Source: Rhabditoides inermis
Taxonomy: Eukaryota; Nematoda; Chromadorea; Rhabditida; Rhabditidae
Reading direction: 5' to 3'
NCBI GenBank assembly: GCA_963966185.1
Contig: CAWZYM010000007.1
Location: 74,501-138,500 of the forward strand
DNA: 64,000 nucleotides
Shown piece after piece: positions 1 through 11,248 of the stretch. How positions within the stretch are numbered: the first letter of the stretch is position 1; each line of letters starts with the position of its first letter. A model generated the notes under the pieces. The model made no database searches and was not told where the DNA came from. It was given only the letters and a program-made list of their open reading frames with translations. The translations under genes and the position numbers were made by a program.

Positions 1-306
1 CAATCCCCTATACATAGCGCGATGGGGGAAAGGTCATTTCTAGTGCTCTCTGTAGACCGAATCGCACTCGCACGAAATATCTTTCACAGGAAACAAACCA
101 GTCGATGGGAATGGAAGAGATGAAGGTGCAAAAACGTCAATTCTCACAAAACTTTATGATTTGTCAACAAAACAATAACTTTTGAAACATTATAACATTT
201 CACTCAAAAACTCAATAACATAAGGCACAAGAATAACAGTGTGGATAAAACGGCTCGGATACGAGCGCGGGACGGCGTCTAGATGCCGTGATGCCTGCGG
301 GAAGAC

Positions 307-637
307 TCAGTGCAGGTTGTGCCCCCAGCGGTCGGTCCACTTGGTGGGATCCGCCCACTTGGTGTCCTCCTCGTAGCCTGAACGGAACGTCGAGAACGAC
401 TGGTTGTAGTCCTGAAGAAGGCATTGACCTCCATCAGAACACGATGTCTCTCACCTGTCCGGCATAGCTCGAGTACTCGGACGAGGGAGTGATCTGCGTG
501 GAAGCGGCCGACATCGACGGATACAACTTCTCCTGCTGCTCACCTGAAACCAGGAACATTTCCCCCATCCACATGACTGCGCCGCTCACCCCTAAACTGA
601 GGGGGATGGGGTGCCTGCTGATGACCCGGCTTGCCAT
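307..637 (-). CDS. Small single-pass membrane protein, unrecognised (95 aa, 2 exons)
   Basis: Two exons, 637-455 and 411-307, joined by a 43-nt GT-AG intron in phase 0, give 95 residues and a stop. Residues about 10-31 (start IPLSLGVSGA) form one hydrophobic segment after a short basic N-terminus (MASRVISRHP), so a mitochondrial or ER membrane location is plausible. The C-terminal third is acidic and tryptophan-rich (WADPTKWTDRWGHNLH). I do not recognise the family; size and layout resemble accessory respiratory-complex subunits, but that is inference. A longer in-frame start exists at 667; the 637 start is preferred because of its better context (cgcATGG). It lies only 64 nt downstream of the BTG/Tob stop on the same strand, with a TTTTAG acceptor-like site between them, suggesting co-transcription. 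Confidence 0.7.
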
Positions 638-701
638 GCGACAAACGCATCTGATGTATCGCCTCAAGCAGACCGTCCTCCACTAAAATTACGAATCTTC
701 A
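638..701 (-). promoter_or_regulatory. Short intercistronic spacer with acceptor-like TTTTAG
   Basis: Only 64 nt separate the BTG/Tob stop codon (702-704) from the next start (637) on the same strand. The spacer carries taattttag (acceptor AG ending at 683) ahead of the second gene. Such spacing plus a pyrimidine-AG site is the pattern of a trans-spliced operon junction in nematodes or larvaceans. No spliced leader is visible in the window, so this is inference. Confidence 0.4.
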
Positions 702-2218
702 TCAATCTACGACATCCTTCCACTCACTGCTGGGCCTTCTCTCTGTCGAGTTGACGTTGCTGATGTGCTTGACGAGGTTCATGAGAGCGGAGAGCTGTTC
801 CTGAGTGAGGCTGGCGAGAGCATCCGCATCCTCGGCAGGCGGTTGCGGCGTCGTGGACTGAGCGCGCGTGCGCACCGACTCTGTCTCATCTTCGTCTGAA
901 CCGATACTTGCTTCATAACAATCTTCTCCGCCCTCCCCCACCATCATCAACAACAGGCGACACGAGAGTCTTGAACGCGGCCTGCTTCTGGATCCTCTTC
1001 ATGTGCTCGTGGTCGGGTCGCTGGCGGTGGCTGCCGAAGCGAGTCACAGCAAACTGCTCCACGAGATAGGTGATATGCTCCTGCGGAGTGAACACGAACA
1101 CACGCTGGTCCGGGCGCAACTGAAATGCACACACCGTCCACATCCATGTTTGGTACATCTCCCCACCTCGCCACTCTTGATCATGTCCGCGTCGGGGGTC
1201 TCGAGCTGCAGAGGCACGAACTGGTCGTTCTCCTCCACCACAGAGTCACCAGCGGCTGAAAACCACCTCAAATCTCCTTCAATCCAACATCTCTCACCCT
1301 TGGCAGTCGCCTTTCCAATGAAGTACGTCTTGCCAGTCTGGCTGTCCCTGACACTATCAGTCGTCTGGGCCGCGTAGTCCGGCATCAGAGAGTACCTCAA
1401 TCGCATCGTCACGTGCACAGACAACGCGAATACTCACTCGGCATCGACGTTAGTGGCTCCCATCCACACAGGCACAGCGGATGCCTTGGGATCGCCCACG
1501 CGATAGAACACCTGACCCGGGTTCATGTACAGAAGGAAGCCGGCTGAAAACGTATATAATTCATCTAACTACTAATCAATAAACATTATCTGACTACTAA
1601 TCAATGAACACGTCTCTGAAAAGAATCACGATCTGGTATTTCCAATTACCTCAGTATTACCTAACGCGATTAGTGTTGTGTGGAACCAACATGCAGCACT
1701 CACTAGGAAGTAGCTGCTTCACCTCGTCGACCTCTATGCCGACGGCCGCCGCGCACATGATGATCTGCTGGTCGGTCTGCCCCGACGGGCCGAATTTCAC
1801 CTGCAGCACGCGACGAGCCTCATCTGAACATTCCAGAAGATATAGAAGCCGCGAAATCAAGGACCTGCCAAATACAGACATGAAGAGCTGTTTCATGCAA
1901 ACACTGTTTTTAGTTGAAAGCCCTACCAGACAACTTATCTTTCAGGCAAAATGGAAACGTGGGTAAAATGAAAACGCACCAGAGTTGGGCTCGGTGGGAA
2001 GCCATTGCGATTCTAGGGCGCGATAGGCGAGACAGTTGGCAAGACTCTCAGCGAACAGACACACCTGAATACGATGTCGAGTCATATTCAACCAAACATC
2101 TAGCAAAATAAGGAAATACTTCTGAAAACATCGCCAAAAAACTCGCCTTTCTGCGCGGAATACGACCGAAGAGATAGCGGGCGAGAAAGTTTACGGTCTC
2201 TTTGATCTCCGTATACAT
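702..2218 (-). CDS. BTG/Tob family antiproliferative protein (8 exons, 313 aa)
   Basis: Exons at 2218-2147, 2064-1980, 1823-1704, 1543-1438, 1395-1298, 1255-1167, 1119-942 and 895-702 keep one frame for 313 residues. The first ~110 residues match the BTG/APRO domain: an N-terminal helix (MYTEIKETVNFLARYLFGRI), then PRRK, a W-P-T-E-P motif equivalent to HW[FY]PEKP, and an MNPGQVFYRVG stretch equivalent to the family's WIDPxEVSYRIGE. A later VTRFGS motif recalls the Tob-type tail, and the C-terminus is acidic then leucine-rich. Known family role: binding CAF1/CCR4 deadenylase and restraining proliferation; here inferred by homology. Intron 1 is best read as GC-AG (AAG|GCGAG), which aligns the domain almost without gaps; a GT-AG alternative (donor after TCAGAA) would add 12 residues. 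Intron 4 has a weak acceptor (TTGAG). The start shares a 398-bp divergent region with the acyl-CoA synthetase gene. Confidence 0.85.
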
Positions 2219-2616
2219 CTACAACCACAATAAACCATTGAAAAGTCACAAAAACGAAGAAAAGACGCGCGAAAATAGCGCTTTACGAAACGTGCCTCCG
2301 GGACCACCCACGACGGACCACCCACGAAGTTTTCAAACGGGAAAGCGCGCGAATGAAATAATGCATTACAAAGAAGATGAAATCTAACCGAAAAAGGTAA
2401 GAAGAAATCAATTTCGATATGCTCACAAAACAATGAAGCATGCCACGCTGGCGGAGGCTCGAGAGGGAGTGGGCGTGACATGCTAATCGAGCGGATATGC
2501 TAATCGACACGCACTCTTACGGCGCGCCGCGCTCGCGCACAAAACATCGCATATTGAAGGCAATTTGATAGTGTGACTTTCTGTGACACCTCCTTACATT
2601 CTCTTTCGATCGTATC
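2219..2616. promoter_or_regulatory. Divergent intergenic region between BTG/Tob and acyl-CoA synthetase
   Basis: The 398 bp between two divergently oriented start codons must hold both promoters. It is AT-rich near the BTG/Tob side and GC-richer around 2,290-2,330 and 2,515-2,535. I see no convincing TATA box and no coding signal. The direct words gaccacccacga at about 2,304 and 2,317 are a local short repeat. Confidence 0.4.
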
Positions 2617-4821
2617 ATGACCGGCCGGTCTCCCTATTCACCGCTTCCCGTCCTCAGCCCCACAGACAGCCTCTGTGATCACCTCTTCCGTTGCACGGCC
2701 GAGTATGGGCATGCTGTGGCTATGGTGAGTAGCTCACTTACGTTTTGATTGATGTATTCAGCTGGACCCGGAAACGGGCGAGTCTCTTCTCTACTCGGAT
2801 CTACCCAGTCGGGTCGGCACGATCGCAGCCAGCCTGCACTCACTCGGAGTGAAGCCGACAGAAGTGATCGGGATTGTTGCTGGTAGTCACTCGCAATCAC
2901 TCAAATCTTTGTTACAACACGTAACTACAGGTAATTCGCTCTCCTATCCTCTCGTCTGTCTTGCTGTCACCCAGATAGGAGCCATAGCGTGTCCAGTCAA
3001 TCCCGCCTACAAAAAGTGTGAGTTGATGATACGATGGCATAGTGAGAAAATGACTTCCAGACGAAATTCTCAAATCCTTCTCGCTCGCCCGTGTTTCTTG
3101 GATCGTCACCGAACCGGATTACCTTGAGAAGGTCGAAGAATGTTCCGCCGAACTTCGCCTCACAGGAATTCTATTGCTGTCCGAACTGGGTACAGCAAAT
3201 AATACAACTGTCACTAACTATCACATTGAAAGCGCTGAGCGAACAGTAAGTCATATTCTACTACCTCGATTTCATATCCCATCAGGCTTTCATCTTCTTC
3301 TCCTCTGGCACTACCGGTCCTCCGAAGGGAATTCTGCTCAGTCATCGCTCAGTGGCCGGACACATTCAACAAGCAATGTGTGTGCTTTTTTTTCTTCATC
3401 ACTTCTTCCAATTCAGCCACGCTCGCTCTCACCCATCACTCCTTCACCCTCTGCTCTGTCCCGACGACACCATTTTCGGAGTGCTGCCCTTCTTCCACGC
3501 AGGCGGTCTCATCACCAACATATCCATGCTCTCACAGGTTACATAATCGAATCACGTGTATCGAAATATTATTTACTCAAGGGCGTTCGCATCATCATCA
3601 ACCGTCGCTGGGACGAACACCAATTCCTACACACCATACAAGAACATAAGGTATATTCGCATTCTACAATCAATCTTCAAAAAAAAGAAGAGTTTTCTAT
3701 GCGTTATGCATGTGTTCTCAGGTGACTGCGATCAACATCGTTCCTCCCATTCTCGCCTTCCTCTCCGCACATCCAGTTATTACCAATTACAATCTTTCTA
3801 CGCTTAGGTACCGTAATCAGAGAACCACCACCAACATACTTCATCAGATACCTCTTCGTCGGCGCATCGCGAGTCGATCCCTCTCATATATCGACAGTAT
3901 CTGAACGGATCCCTAACTGCCAAGTGGTACAGTGTAAGTATTCCATATACCGTACCAAGATCATGTTTCATCCACCCAGTATTCGGCATGACAGAGGCAG
4001 GAGTCACCATCTTCATGACTCCGCAGAACAACCAGAAGGTCGAGTCGGTCGGTATACCCCTGCCAGGAATAGAGTTCAAGGTATGAATCATGTCGTAGTT
4101 AATCGTACATCTATCAGATACTCTCTGAAACGGACACTGTCTGCGAGGATCACCGTCAAATAGGAGAGCTGTGGCTGAGAGCTCCAACAATGATGTCAGG
4201 ATACCTGGATGGAGAGATGTAAGATGGAGAGATGCATCTATAAATGTAGAGGGGTAGTTTCATCCTTCGGCAACTCTTTCTCCCAGAAACCATCATCCAT
4301 TACAGTCAACATTACTCCAGATTATCTTCCTGGTTCAACACCGGCGATCTCGCTTCTGTGGACGCCGAGGGGTTCATCTACATTGAAGGCCGCACCAAAG
4401 ATATGATCAAAGTGCGCGGATGGCAGGTCTCCCCATATGAGCTAGAAGAGGCCATATCTAAGCTCGAAGGAATAGACGAGGTGCAGTTATAACTAGTGTC
4501 AATGATACCGTATCTAGGTGGCCGTGATCGGTGTGCCTCATCCAACTGATGGCCATCGTCCACATGCTTTCGTTGTTGGAAATCGAGAAAACAATGTCTT
4601 TCTATTTGTGAAGGGTAAAACAAGTATCAAAATGGTCACGACTGATTTTCAGAGAACTTCGTATCTTACAAGCACCTAGCCGGTATAACCTATACTAGTC
4701 AGTTACCAAAAACACCAAGCGGAAAGGTAGGTAAAAACCGGTATTTAGGAAGAAAAGGAAATTACAGATCAGTCGAATTCAACTAGTTGAACGCCTTCAA
4801 TTACCGAATTCATCTTTATAA
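2617..4821 (+). CDS. AMP-binding acyl-CoA synthetase / 4CL-like ligase (15 exons, 513 aa)
   Basis: Fifteen exons (2617-2724, 2762-2882, 2931-3017, 3061-3245, 3286-3377, 3417-3537, 3582-3650, 3722-3807, 3848-3933, 3980-4080, 4118-4218, 4321-4480, 4518-4614, 4653-4726, 4768-4821) join in frame to 513 residues, a normal length for the ANL superfamily. Diagnostic motifs in order: P-loop SSGTTGPPKGI (exon 5), PFFHAGG (exon 6), GMTEAG (exon 10), WFNTGDLA plus GRTKDMIKVRGWQVSPYELE (exon 12), and PKTPSGK with the catalytic-type lysine (exon 14). The family activates carboxylates to acyl-AMP and then acyl-CoA. The substrate cannot be read from the sequence; 4-coumarate-ligase-like or medium-chain enzymes are likeliest. 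The C-terminus ends Ser-Ser-Leu, only a weak peroxisomal-signal lookalike. Most introns are 37-48 nt. It converges on cytochrome c1 with 168 bp between stops. Confidence 0.92.
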
Positions 4822-4989
4822 AACAACTTCGTCTACATAATATAACAAAAAAAATCCCCAACAACACTCGGTTCGAACGTATTAAAATTTTATAAATAAA
4901 CCTTTTTATCTCACTATAAGTCGCGCTACAGGCAGGACAATCTACAACGAACGAATGAGGGGTTGGGGGCGGGCCGAGGGTCAATATAT

Positions 4990-6314
4990 CTATTGCTGCT
5001 TGGGCGGCTGACGTCCCTTCACCTGCTTCCATGCGAACTTCTGCGACTTGGTGAACGTCCAGATGTGCCTCTTTCCGTAGATCAGCACCAGAGCCACAAA
5101 CGGCATGAAGGCAGCAATCTGAAGAAAAACATGGATCTTGGATACCAAGCAAAACTGATATCAACGCACCTTGAGAGCCCACTTCTTGCGGGTATCGTGG
5201 AACGGCTCGGCAGCCCAGTGCATGAAGGTGGCGACGTCCTTGGCCTGCTGAGACTGGGTGGCGGAGGTGCCGTCCTGAAGGAAACATGTTGAAGTCGTGT
5301 GATAATAGCACATTAACCAACCTTGTACTCGATACCCTCATCAAAGAGCTGCTGGGGCATGGAGATGACTCCTCCGGGGAAGTACGGGTTGTAGGCCTTG
5401 CCCTCGTCAACCTGAACACCATATGTATCAGATGTTCACAAACTTATGTACAATAGAAAGAATAAGTGTGCCTTAAAATGTACCTTGACTCCAGCGGGGG
5501 CATCGAAGTATCCAGTGAGCAGAGCGAAAATGTAGTCGTCGCCTCCGTGACGGGCGAGAGCCATGAGCGAGAGGTCGGGCGGAGCAGCTCCTATATAAAT
5601 ACATAAACATAAAATGACAACATCAATATTTACCGTTGTTGGCAGCGGCAGCAGCCTTCTTGTTCGGGTAGGGGTTGGGCAGCATGTCGGTGAGGATTCC
5701 AGGCCTCTGAGTGGGCTGTCCCTTGTCGTCAACAGAGTTGATAGTAGCCTCGGCAGCCTCAGCCTGTAATAAATGTATGACGTTGATATTAATGGTATAA
5801 AAGGAAAACGCAAATTGAACTATGCGATTTATTTTTATTTACAACACAAACCTTGGCCTCCTCCTCAGTCATGAACACATCGACGAAGTGACGGTAGTGG
5901 ATGAACTTCATCGAGTGGCATGCAGCGCAAACCTGCTTGTACACCTCGTATCCGCGGCGGACACTGAAAAACAACAATATATTATGCATATTGCAACACA
6001 GATACTAAGAAAACTCACGAGGCATAATCGAAGGAGGAGAAGTTTCCGGCGTGAGGCCACGGGAGGTGGAAGGGATGCACCACCATGTCGGAGGCGTGAA
6101 CGGAGTTCTCGAGGGCGTACACGACACCTCCGACTCCGGCGGCGGCAGCGATTCCCGCGCCGACGGCGAACCGCTAGTATATTACATTTCCACCATTTAC
6201 TTGAATGGACGATAATGGTTTCGTACTCAACATTACAAAATTGAGAAGCCAAAAATTAATGAAAATGATAGAACTCACGGAAAGGCGCGATCCCTGTACG
6301 ACGGCCCGCTGCAT
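4990..6314 (-). CDS. CYC1: Cytochrome c1, complex III subunit (8 exons, 287 aa)
   Basis: Exons 6314-6279, 6173-6019, 5963-5852, 5763-5634, 5590-5484, 5411-5322, 5274-5170 and 5118-4990 join in frame to 287 residues. Seen directly: haem c attachment motif CAACH (exon 3), the [11 protein letters not shown] segment (exons 4/5), [19 protein letters not shown] containing the expected axial methionine (exon 6), [12 protein letters not shown] (exon 7), and a C-terminal transmembrane helix beginning [18 protein letters not shown] with a basic matrix tail (exon 8). The N-terminus ([12 protein letters not shown], then an Ala/Gly-rich helix) fits a bipartite mitochondrial presequence. Known role: passes electrons from the Rieske protein to cytochrome c in ubiquinol-cytochrome c reductase in the inner membrane. 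Slightly shorter than vertebrate precursors, mostly at the presequence. Introns range from 43 to 105 nt. No disruption is seen. Confidence 0.97.
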
Positions 6315-7140
6315 TTCCCTAGCTGGTATAGGGATTACCTAAACATGAAGATGAATGAAAGGAAAAGTAATTGCGAAAACACGACACACCTAACAGGAAC
6401 TGCAAAAAGAAATGATACGCGACAAGCAAAAATGAAACGAAGAGATGATGACGCACAGCTCATTACGTAACTCAAATTGAGAATATATGAAAATACACGT
6501 TGCTACAGAATTACACAACTGAAATGACCGAAATCAACGATTTGATCGAGATACAGAAATCGAGAATACGGAAATATAACGTCGAGAAGGGCGTATAGAA
6601 GCGAGTTAAAACAAAACAGACACTCTACATCAACGGAAAAGAATCACGAGAGTATAATATTATTGATTGATGTTGTTTATCAATAAAACTATCTAGAAAA
6701 ATAACGTTTAATTCTGTAAAACAACATCGAACTCTACACGCACGGCAAAACCGCTGCGCGGGTCTCAGGCGGCGCGGATACCGTACCTGATTCAGGCACA
6801 CGAATTTTTGACGGTTGTAAACAGTACAAAACGCGAAGTTTTGTGATATGTGAATTATTTATTCAGCTTTACCACACGTGAATACCCCTGTTTTCATATC
6901 AAAACAATAATTATGAGATATTCATTGTAACATATTTCGACATGACAACGTATCTTTCATTTTCCAGCACCAATCTCTCTATCTCTCAGGATGCAGGGAG
7001 CATACACTGGCTATCTAGAAGTTTGGGTGACATTACTATGCTTATGAGAGTAAATGCTTGTTCTTCCGAATTCATACGACCAATAATGAAATCGAATGTA
7101 TACTCTAGTTCGTTCATTTGGTCTCCTTCATGTTTTGACA
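6315..7140. other. Upstream region of cytochrome c1, no gene seen
   Basis: About 825 bp, AT-rich, with no coding signal on either strand beyond chance. It should hold the cytochrome c1 promoter near 6,320-6,700; no clear TATA box is evident. A GC-rich island (ggcgcggata and neighbours) lies at about 6,750-6,785. Confidence 0.5.
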
Positions 7141-7906
7141 ACCCCCGCCCCTCTCTCGACCACTCTCACATAGTCCCTCTCCGTCTCTCTCTTCTCTCGT
7201 CTCTCTCTCCCCTACTCCTCTCTCTCATTCTATCCTCCCCCCTCTCTCCCCCTCTCTCCCCCTCTTCCCCTCTCTCCCTCTCTCCTCCTCTCTCCCTCTC
7301 TCTCCCCCTCCCTCCCCCTCTCTCCCCCTCTCTCCCCCTCTCCCCCCTCTCTCCCCCTCTCTTCTCCTCTCTCTCCTCTCTTCTCCTCTCTCCCCCTCTC
7401 TCCCCCTCTCTCCCCCTCTCTCCCCCTCTCTCCCCCTCTCTCCCCCCTCTCTCTCCCTCTCTCCCTCTCTCCCTCTCTCCCTCTCTCCCTCTCTCCCTCT
7501 CTCCCTCTCTCCCTCTCTCCCTCTCTCCCTCTCTCCCTCTCTCCCTCTCTCCCTCTCTCCCTCTCTCCCTCTCTCCCTCTCTCCCTCTCTCCCTCTCTCC
7601 CTCTCTCCCTCTCTCCCTCTCTCCCTCTCTCCCTCTCTCCCTCTCTCCCTCTCTCCCTCTCTCCCTCTCTCCCTCTCTCCCTCTCCCTCTCTCTCTCTCT
7701 CTCGCTCTCTCTCTCCCTCTCTCCCTCTCTCCCTCTCTCCCTCTCTCCCTCTCTCCCTCTCTCCCTCTCTCCCTCTCTCCCTCTCTCCCTCTCTCCCTCT
7801 CTCCCTCTCTCCCTCTCTCCCTCTCTCCCTCTCTCCCTCTCTCTCCCTCTCTCTCCCTCTCTCTCTCTCGCTCTCCCTCTCTCTCTCTCTCTCGCTCTCT
7901 CTCATC
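7141..7906. repeat. CT-rich array, 8-bp unit CCCTCTCT
   Basis: Almost pure pyrimidine on the plus strand for about 760 bp. The core 7,450-7,860 is a near-perfect tandem of an 8-bp unit; flanks are variants (CCCCTCTCT). It creates long low-complexity frames on both strands (Leu/Ser/Pro on plus, Glu/Arg/Gly on minus) that should not be taken as genes. Confidence 0.95.
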
Positions 7907-8324
7907 TTTAACTGTTTTCTACATAAAGATGCTCTGGAAGCTGAGGAAAGTATGGACTGGATGTGAACAGGAAGAAAACAATGGCAAATACGAATGTACA
8001 TAATGCGGAGATCACCAACGCAAACTGTGACAAGGCGATTCCATAGGAAAATCTTTCGCGCAGAAGTACTTCTTTTTTTTGGCTTTCGTGAGACACACAA
8101 GACGAACTGATGCGAGTGGGGACTGCTCATGAGAACATAGAGCCCCAAATGCAGGGAGTCACTTCACGCGATCAGATCTAAAAGATGACCATTTGGCAGA
8201 TAACTCGAGACAAAACCTTATAAACAGATTCACAGCTTCGTAGCAGGTACGATTGTTCTCGACGTTGTATTGCGGCCAGAAAAAAACCTGCTCTCAATAA
8301 TACTATGCCGAGATTACTTATTCA
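7907..8324. other. Unassigned spacer
   Basis: About 420 bp with no recognisable gene, RNA or repeat between the CT array and the foldback element. Confidence 0.4.
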
Positions 8325-8790
8325 CGAGGGAGGTGTTATAGGTCCTCCACTCGGATTAACTTGATAAGGTAGAAATTGAAAGCCTTTAACCTACGGTTTA
8401 ACATATCAAAAAATCAGCTGCCCTCGTTTCGGTTTAGGCATACTTTACATAGAAAGTAACAGTCAAAAATTTCAAAGTCCAGACACTCGCTGGAGGCAGT
8501 CATCGACGTTTTTGACCATAACTCGGCTCTGAATCGATGAAATCTCATATTTCAAAGTTTTTATGAAAGCTATAGTCTTCTATAACTATTAGGGACCCAC
8601 TCCGATAAGAATAGTGCAACATACGTAACACAAAGTACAGTAATCTGGTATCAAATTCAAACGAAGATTACGGTATTTTAATGGACACGAGGGCAGCTGA
8701 ATTTTTTATATGTTGTTAAGGAGATTAAGAGCTTTCGAATGGTGCCTTCAGATTGTAAATCCGAGTGGAGGACCTATAACACCTCCCTCG
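8325..8790. mobile_element. Foldback/MITE-like element with ~110-bp inverted arms
   Basis: The 31 bases from 8325 (start cgagggaggtgttataggtc) reappear as the reverse complement ending at 8790. Weaker complementarity extends to about 110 bp per arm, including cagctgccctcgt near 8,420 and its complement near 8,690. No coding capacity. TCA occurs immediately outside both ends (8322-8324 and 8791-8793), a possible 3-bp target duplication. Family not recognised. Confidence 0.75.
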
Positions 8791-8817
8791 TCAGTTCTTC
8801 CACACTAATCGCGCAAC

Positions 8818-9436
8818 GAAATCGAGATTTCGATGATAGGGGGATATTATTCCAATAAATTCGTGAGACAGATGGTCAAGGATGCCCTCTGTCGTGCCAA
8901 GATCGCTCTCTTCTGCCGCGACGATCTCGGATATATGGACAGGCGAAGGGATGGGTTCCTTCGTTACTACTGTAGGACTATGAATAACCGTGCCTCTTTC
9001 CAGTGGTACTTGGTCCGCGATCTCTTCACCCGTCGCATCTGCCAACGAGCTGCTCACCTATCTCTCGGATACTCTGAGCGCCTCCGCTTGCTGGGACTTG
9101 AAACTGTCGAGTCCCGTCGTTTTATCAATGACGTCACTTTCATATACAAAGTCACTCACCGAGTTTTGCCGTTTGAATCTGATGGTGTATTCAATGTAAT
9201 ACCAACATCCTCCAGACACTCACACAGTATGCGCATTGTCCCTTGTTTTGATCCAGCGAACATACTACTCACGAACATTCATAGAGCACATAGTTTCTGG
9301 AATAGCCTCATCTGAAGTCGTGGGAGTGAGGGATGCGGGGCGGTTTAGAGAGCTCGTCAGGGATGGTTCTAGCGGTTTCCCGTCGTCTAGGATTAGGGAC
9401 CACAATGACATTTTCAGATGTTTGGATATGGTATAG
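8818..9436 (+). pseudogene. 3' tail of a non-LTR (LINE) retrotransposon ORF, frameshifted
   Basis: The frame from about 8818 to 9315 encodes the C-terminal region typical of Jockey/CR1-like LINE reverse transcriptases, after the polymerase core: ERLRLLGLETVESRRFINDV, a TFIYKVTH stretch, histidine/arginine-rich residues and then AHSFWNSL. After FWNSL the frame stops at 9313-9315. The expected continuation (SSEVVGVRDAGRFRELV) is in another frame from about 9,305 to a stop at 9434-9436, so a single-base frameshift is present. The reverse transcriptase core and endonuclease are absent, so this is a 5'-truncated dead copy. It starts just after the foldback element. Confidence 0.75.
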
Positions 9437-10175
9437 CAATTAGTTCATTAATGTAGTTCATTTCAAGCTGATTTCAAAAATATATATTGTTCATAGGGTT
9501 CATCGTTCACATTGCGCTCAAATTCCGCGCAGCGCGCGCACCCGAGCACGCGCTCACATAGGGAAAGTGCGACAGAGGGCGGCTAGATCAAAACACTTAT
9601 GACGTCATCTATAGTTAAATTATGAATATATTCGTTATAATAGTAGCAATACGCTTTGTTTTATTGTAATCGATCAGTACTTGATGAAATACGTCTATTA
9701 TGACATCATTTTTCATTACTCATTTTGGGCAATGGCGGCTAGATCAAAGAAATATGACGTATCACTCTTTTCGATTTTCACTACTTTACAGTGTACATGA
9801 TCCCATAAATAAAACATCGTTAGAATCAGCGCGAAAGGGCGAATAGTTCTATGCTAATTAGAGCACATGATGTGTCCAGTCAGTGAGAATATGTTATAAT
9901 ATTGTTCTGGGAGATAGTTCGCCAGATTACGGTAGAAAATCGATCTACCCTCTAGTCGCATTCGATCTACCTTCTAGTCGTGAGGAGACCCAAGCGCGCG
10001 CTTTCAAACGATAATATCGATCAAAGAAGCCGGCATGCGAATCAAAAAGGCCGCGCGACACTCGACCATTTGCCCGCGCTGTCTGGCCTCTCTCGCTCGA
10101 AACTGAGTTTCGCCAACTGACCCCGGCTGGCAATAACAGAAACTATCCACCAGGCGGCGACTATACATGATTTCG
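9437..10175. other. Unassigned region
   Basis: About 740 bp without convincing genes. The words gacgtcatc and gcggctagatcaaa each occur twice (about 9,580 and 9,730), hinting at a diverged local duplication. Confidence 0.4.
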
Positions 10176-10535
10176 CCTCACTCGCGCCCTCTGACCACTC
10201 GCGCCCTCTGACCACTCGCGCCCTCTGACCACTCGCGCCCTCTGACCACTCGCGCCCTCTGACCACTCGCGCCCTCTGACCACTCGCGCCCTCTGACCAC
10301 TCGCGCCCTCTGACCACTCGCGCCCTCTGACCACTCGCGCCCTCTGACCACTCGCGCCCTCTGACCACTCGCGCCCTCTGACCACTCGCGCCCTCTGACC
10401 ACTCGCGCCCTCTGACCACTCGCGCCCTCTGACCACTCGCGCCCTCTGACCAGTCGCGCCCTCTGACCATTCGCGCCCTCTGACCACTCGCGCCCTCTGA
10501 CCACTCGCGCCCTCTGACCACTCGCGCGCGCTCTC
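10176..10535. repeat. 17-bp minisatellite, about 20 copies
   Basis: Unit ccactcgcgccctctga repeated head to tail with very few substitutions (for example ccagtcgcg near 10,450). Because 17 is not a multiple of three, all three minus frames stay open as the same peptide repeat; this is a mathematical by-product, not coding evidence. Confidence 0.95.
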
Positions 10536-10658
10536 TCTCTCTTCTGTCGTCTTCTCATCTCCTCTCTCTCCGTTTGACATACACACACGTCTCACAGCTT
10601 GATACTAGTTTAATAAACACTCATTTACATGTACACGTGGTCATTCTAATTGTTTCAG

Positions 10659-10774
10659 TCAGCACCCCGAGGGCCTATACATGCAGTACGTGTGAATCGC
10701 CTTCTACGCACTGCTGCAGAGCGAGGACAGGGAGATCAGGCGTGCCGCCTGCAACAACGCCTCCCTCTATTTGG
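10659..10774 (+). pseudogene. Helical-repeat (HEAT-like) exon remnant with in-frame stop
   Basis: After an acceptor-like tgtttcag the frame reads HPEGLYMQYV, a TGA stop at about 10,691, then IAFYALLQSEDREIRRAAC, followed by NNASLYL. The amphipathic pattern resembles a HEAT/ARM helix pair. The stop inside the otherwise open stretch suggests decay (CGA to TGA would explain it). Family not recognised; low confidence. Confidence 0.25.
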
Positions 10775-11201
10775 GAGGTTCTGATGCTTTTTGTGCAAAA
10801 CTTTACCCACTCCCACCTTTTCTGTCTAACTCTCTTCAGCGCTCCATACTCTCTTGGGTAAATTTTCGGGCGTGGGTAAAGTATGGTCAAAGTTTGGGCT
10901 CAGTTTCAAAACGTGGCCCCCATTCCAACAGCGAGAAACTTGAGGCAAAATGGAAACTTTACCCTTCTTTGATTCATAACTTGGGTCAAATTTCATCTTA
11001 GAACCTCCCTTTAGCGGCGAAGATTGTCGAAGCCGCCGCGCTCAACCGTGTCGTAAACTGAGTTCGTGTGATAAAAAAAATGTTGCATCATATGCTTGTG
11101 CGTATATTGTGAGATGAGACACTCAATCGATGGAGGATGGAGCGAGGCAGACAGTCTTTCGTGTTCGACTTCCGTCAGCTTCTCTATTCGTCTCTTTGTT
11201 T

Positions 11202-11204
<3 letters not shown>

Positions 11205-11244
<40 letters not shown>
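11205..11244. repeat. (CT)n microsatellite
   Basis: About 40 bp of uninterrupted CT dinucleotide. Confidence 0.95.

Positions 11245-11248
<4 letters not shown>

Noticed and set aside
3174..3904. Several long plus frames overlapping the acyl-CoA synthetase
   Set aside because: They read through introns; the spliced model preserves all family motifs.
6942..8148. Long Ser/Leu/Pro (plus) and Arg/Glu/Gly (minus) open frames
   Set aside because: They are translations of the 8-bp CCCTCTCT array and end with it.
10042..10595. Three overlapping minus frames encoding a W-S-E-G-A-S-G-Q-R-A-R-V-V-R-G-R-E peptide repeat
   Set aside because: All three frames give the same peptide because the minisatellite unit is 17 bp; no gene context.
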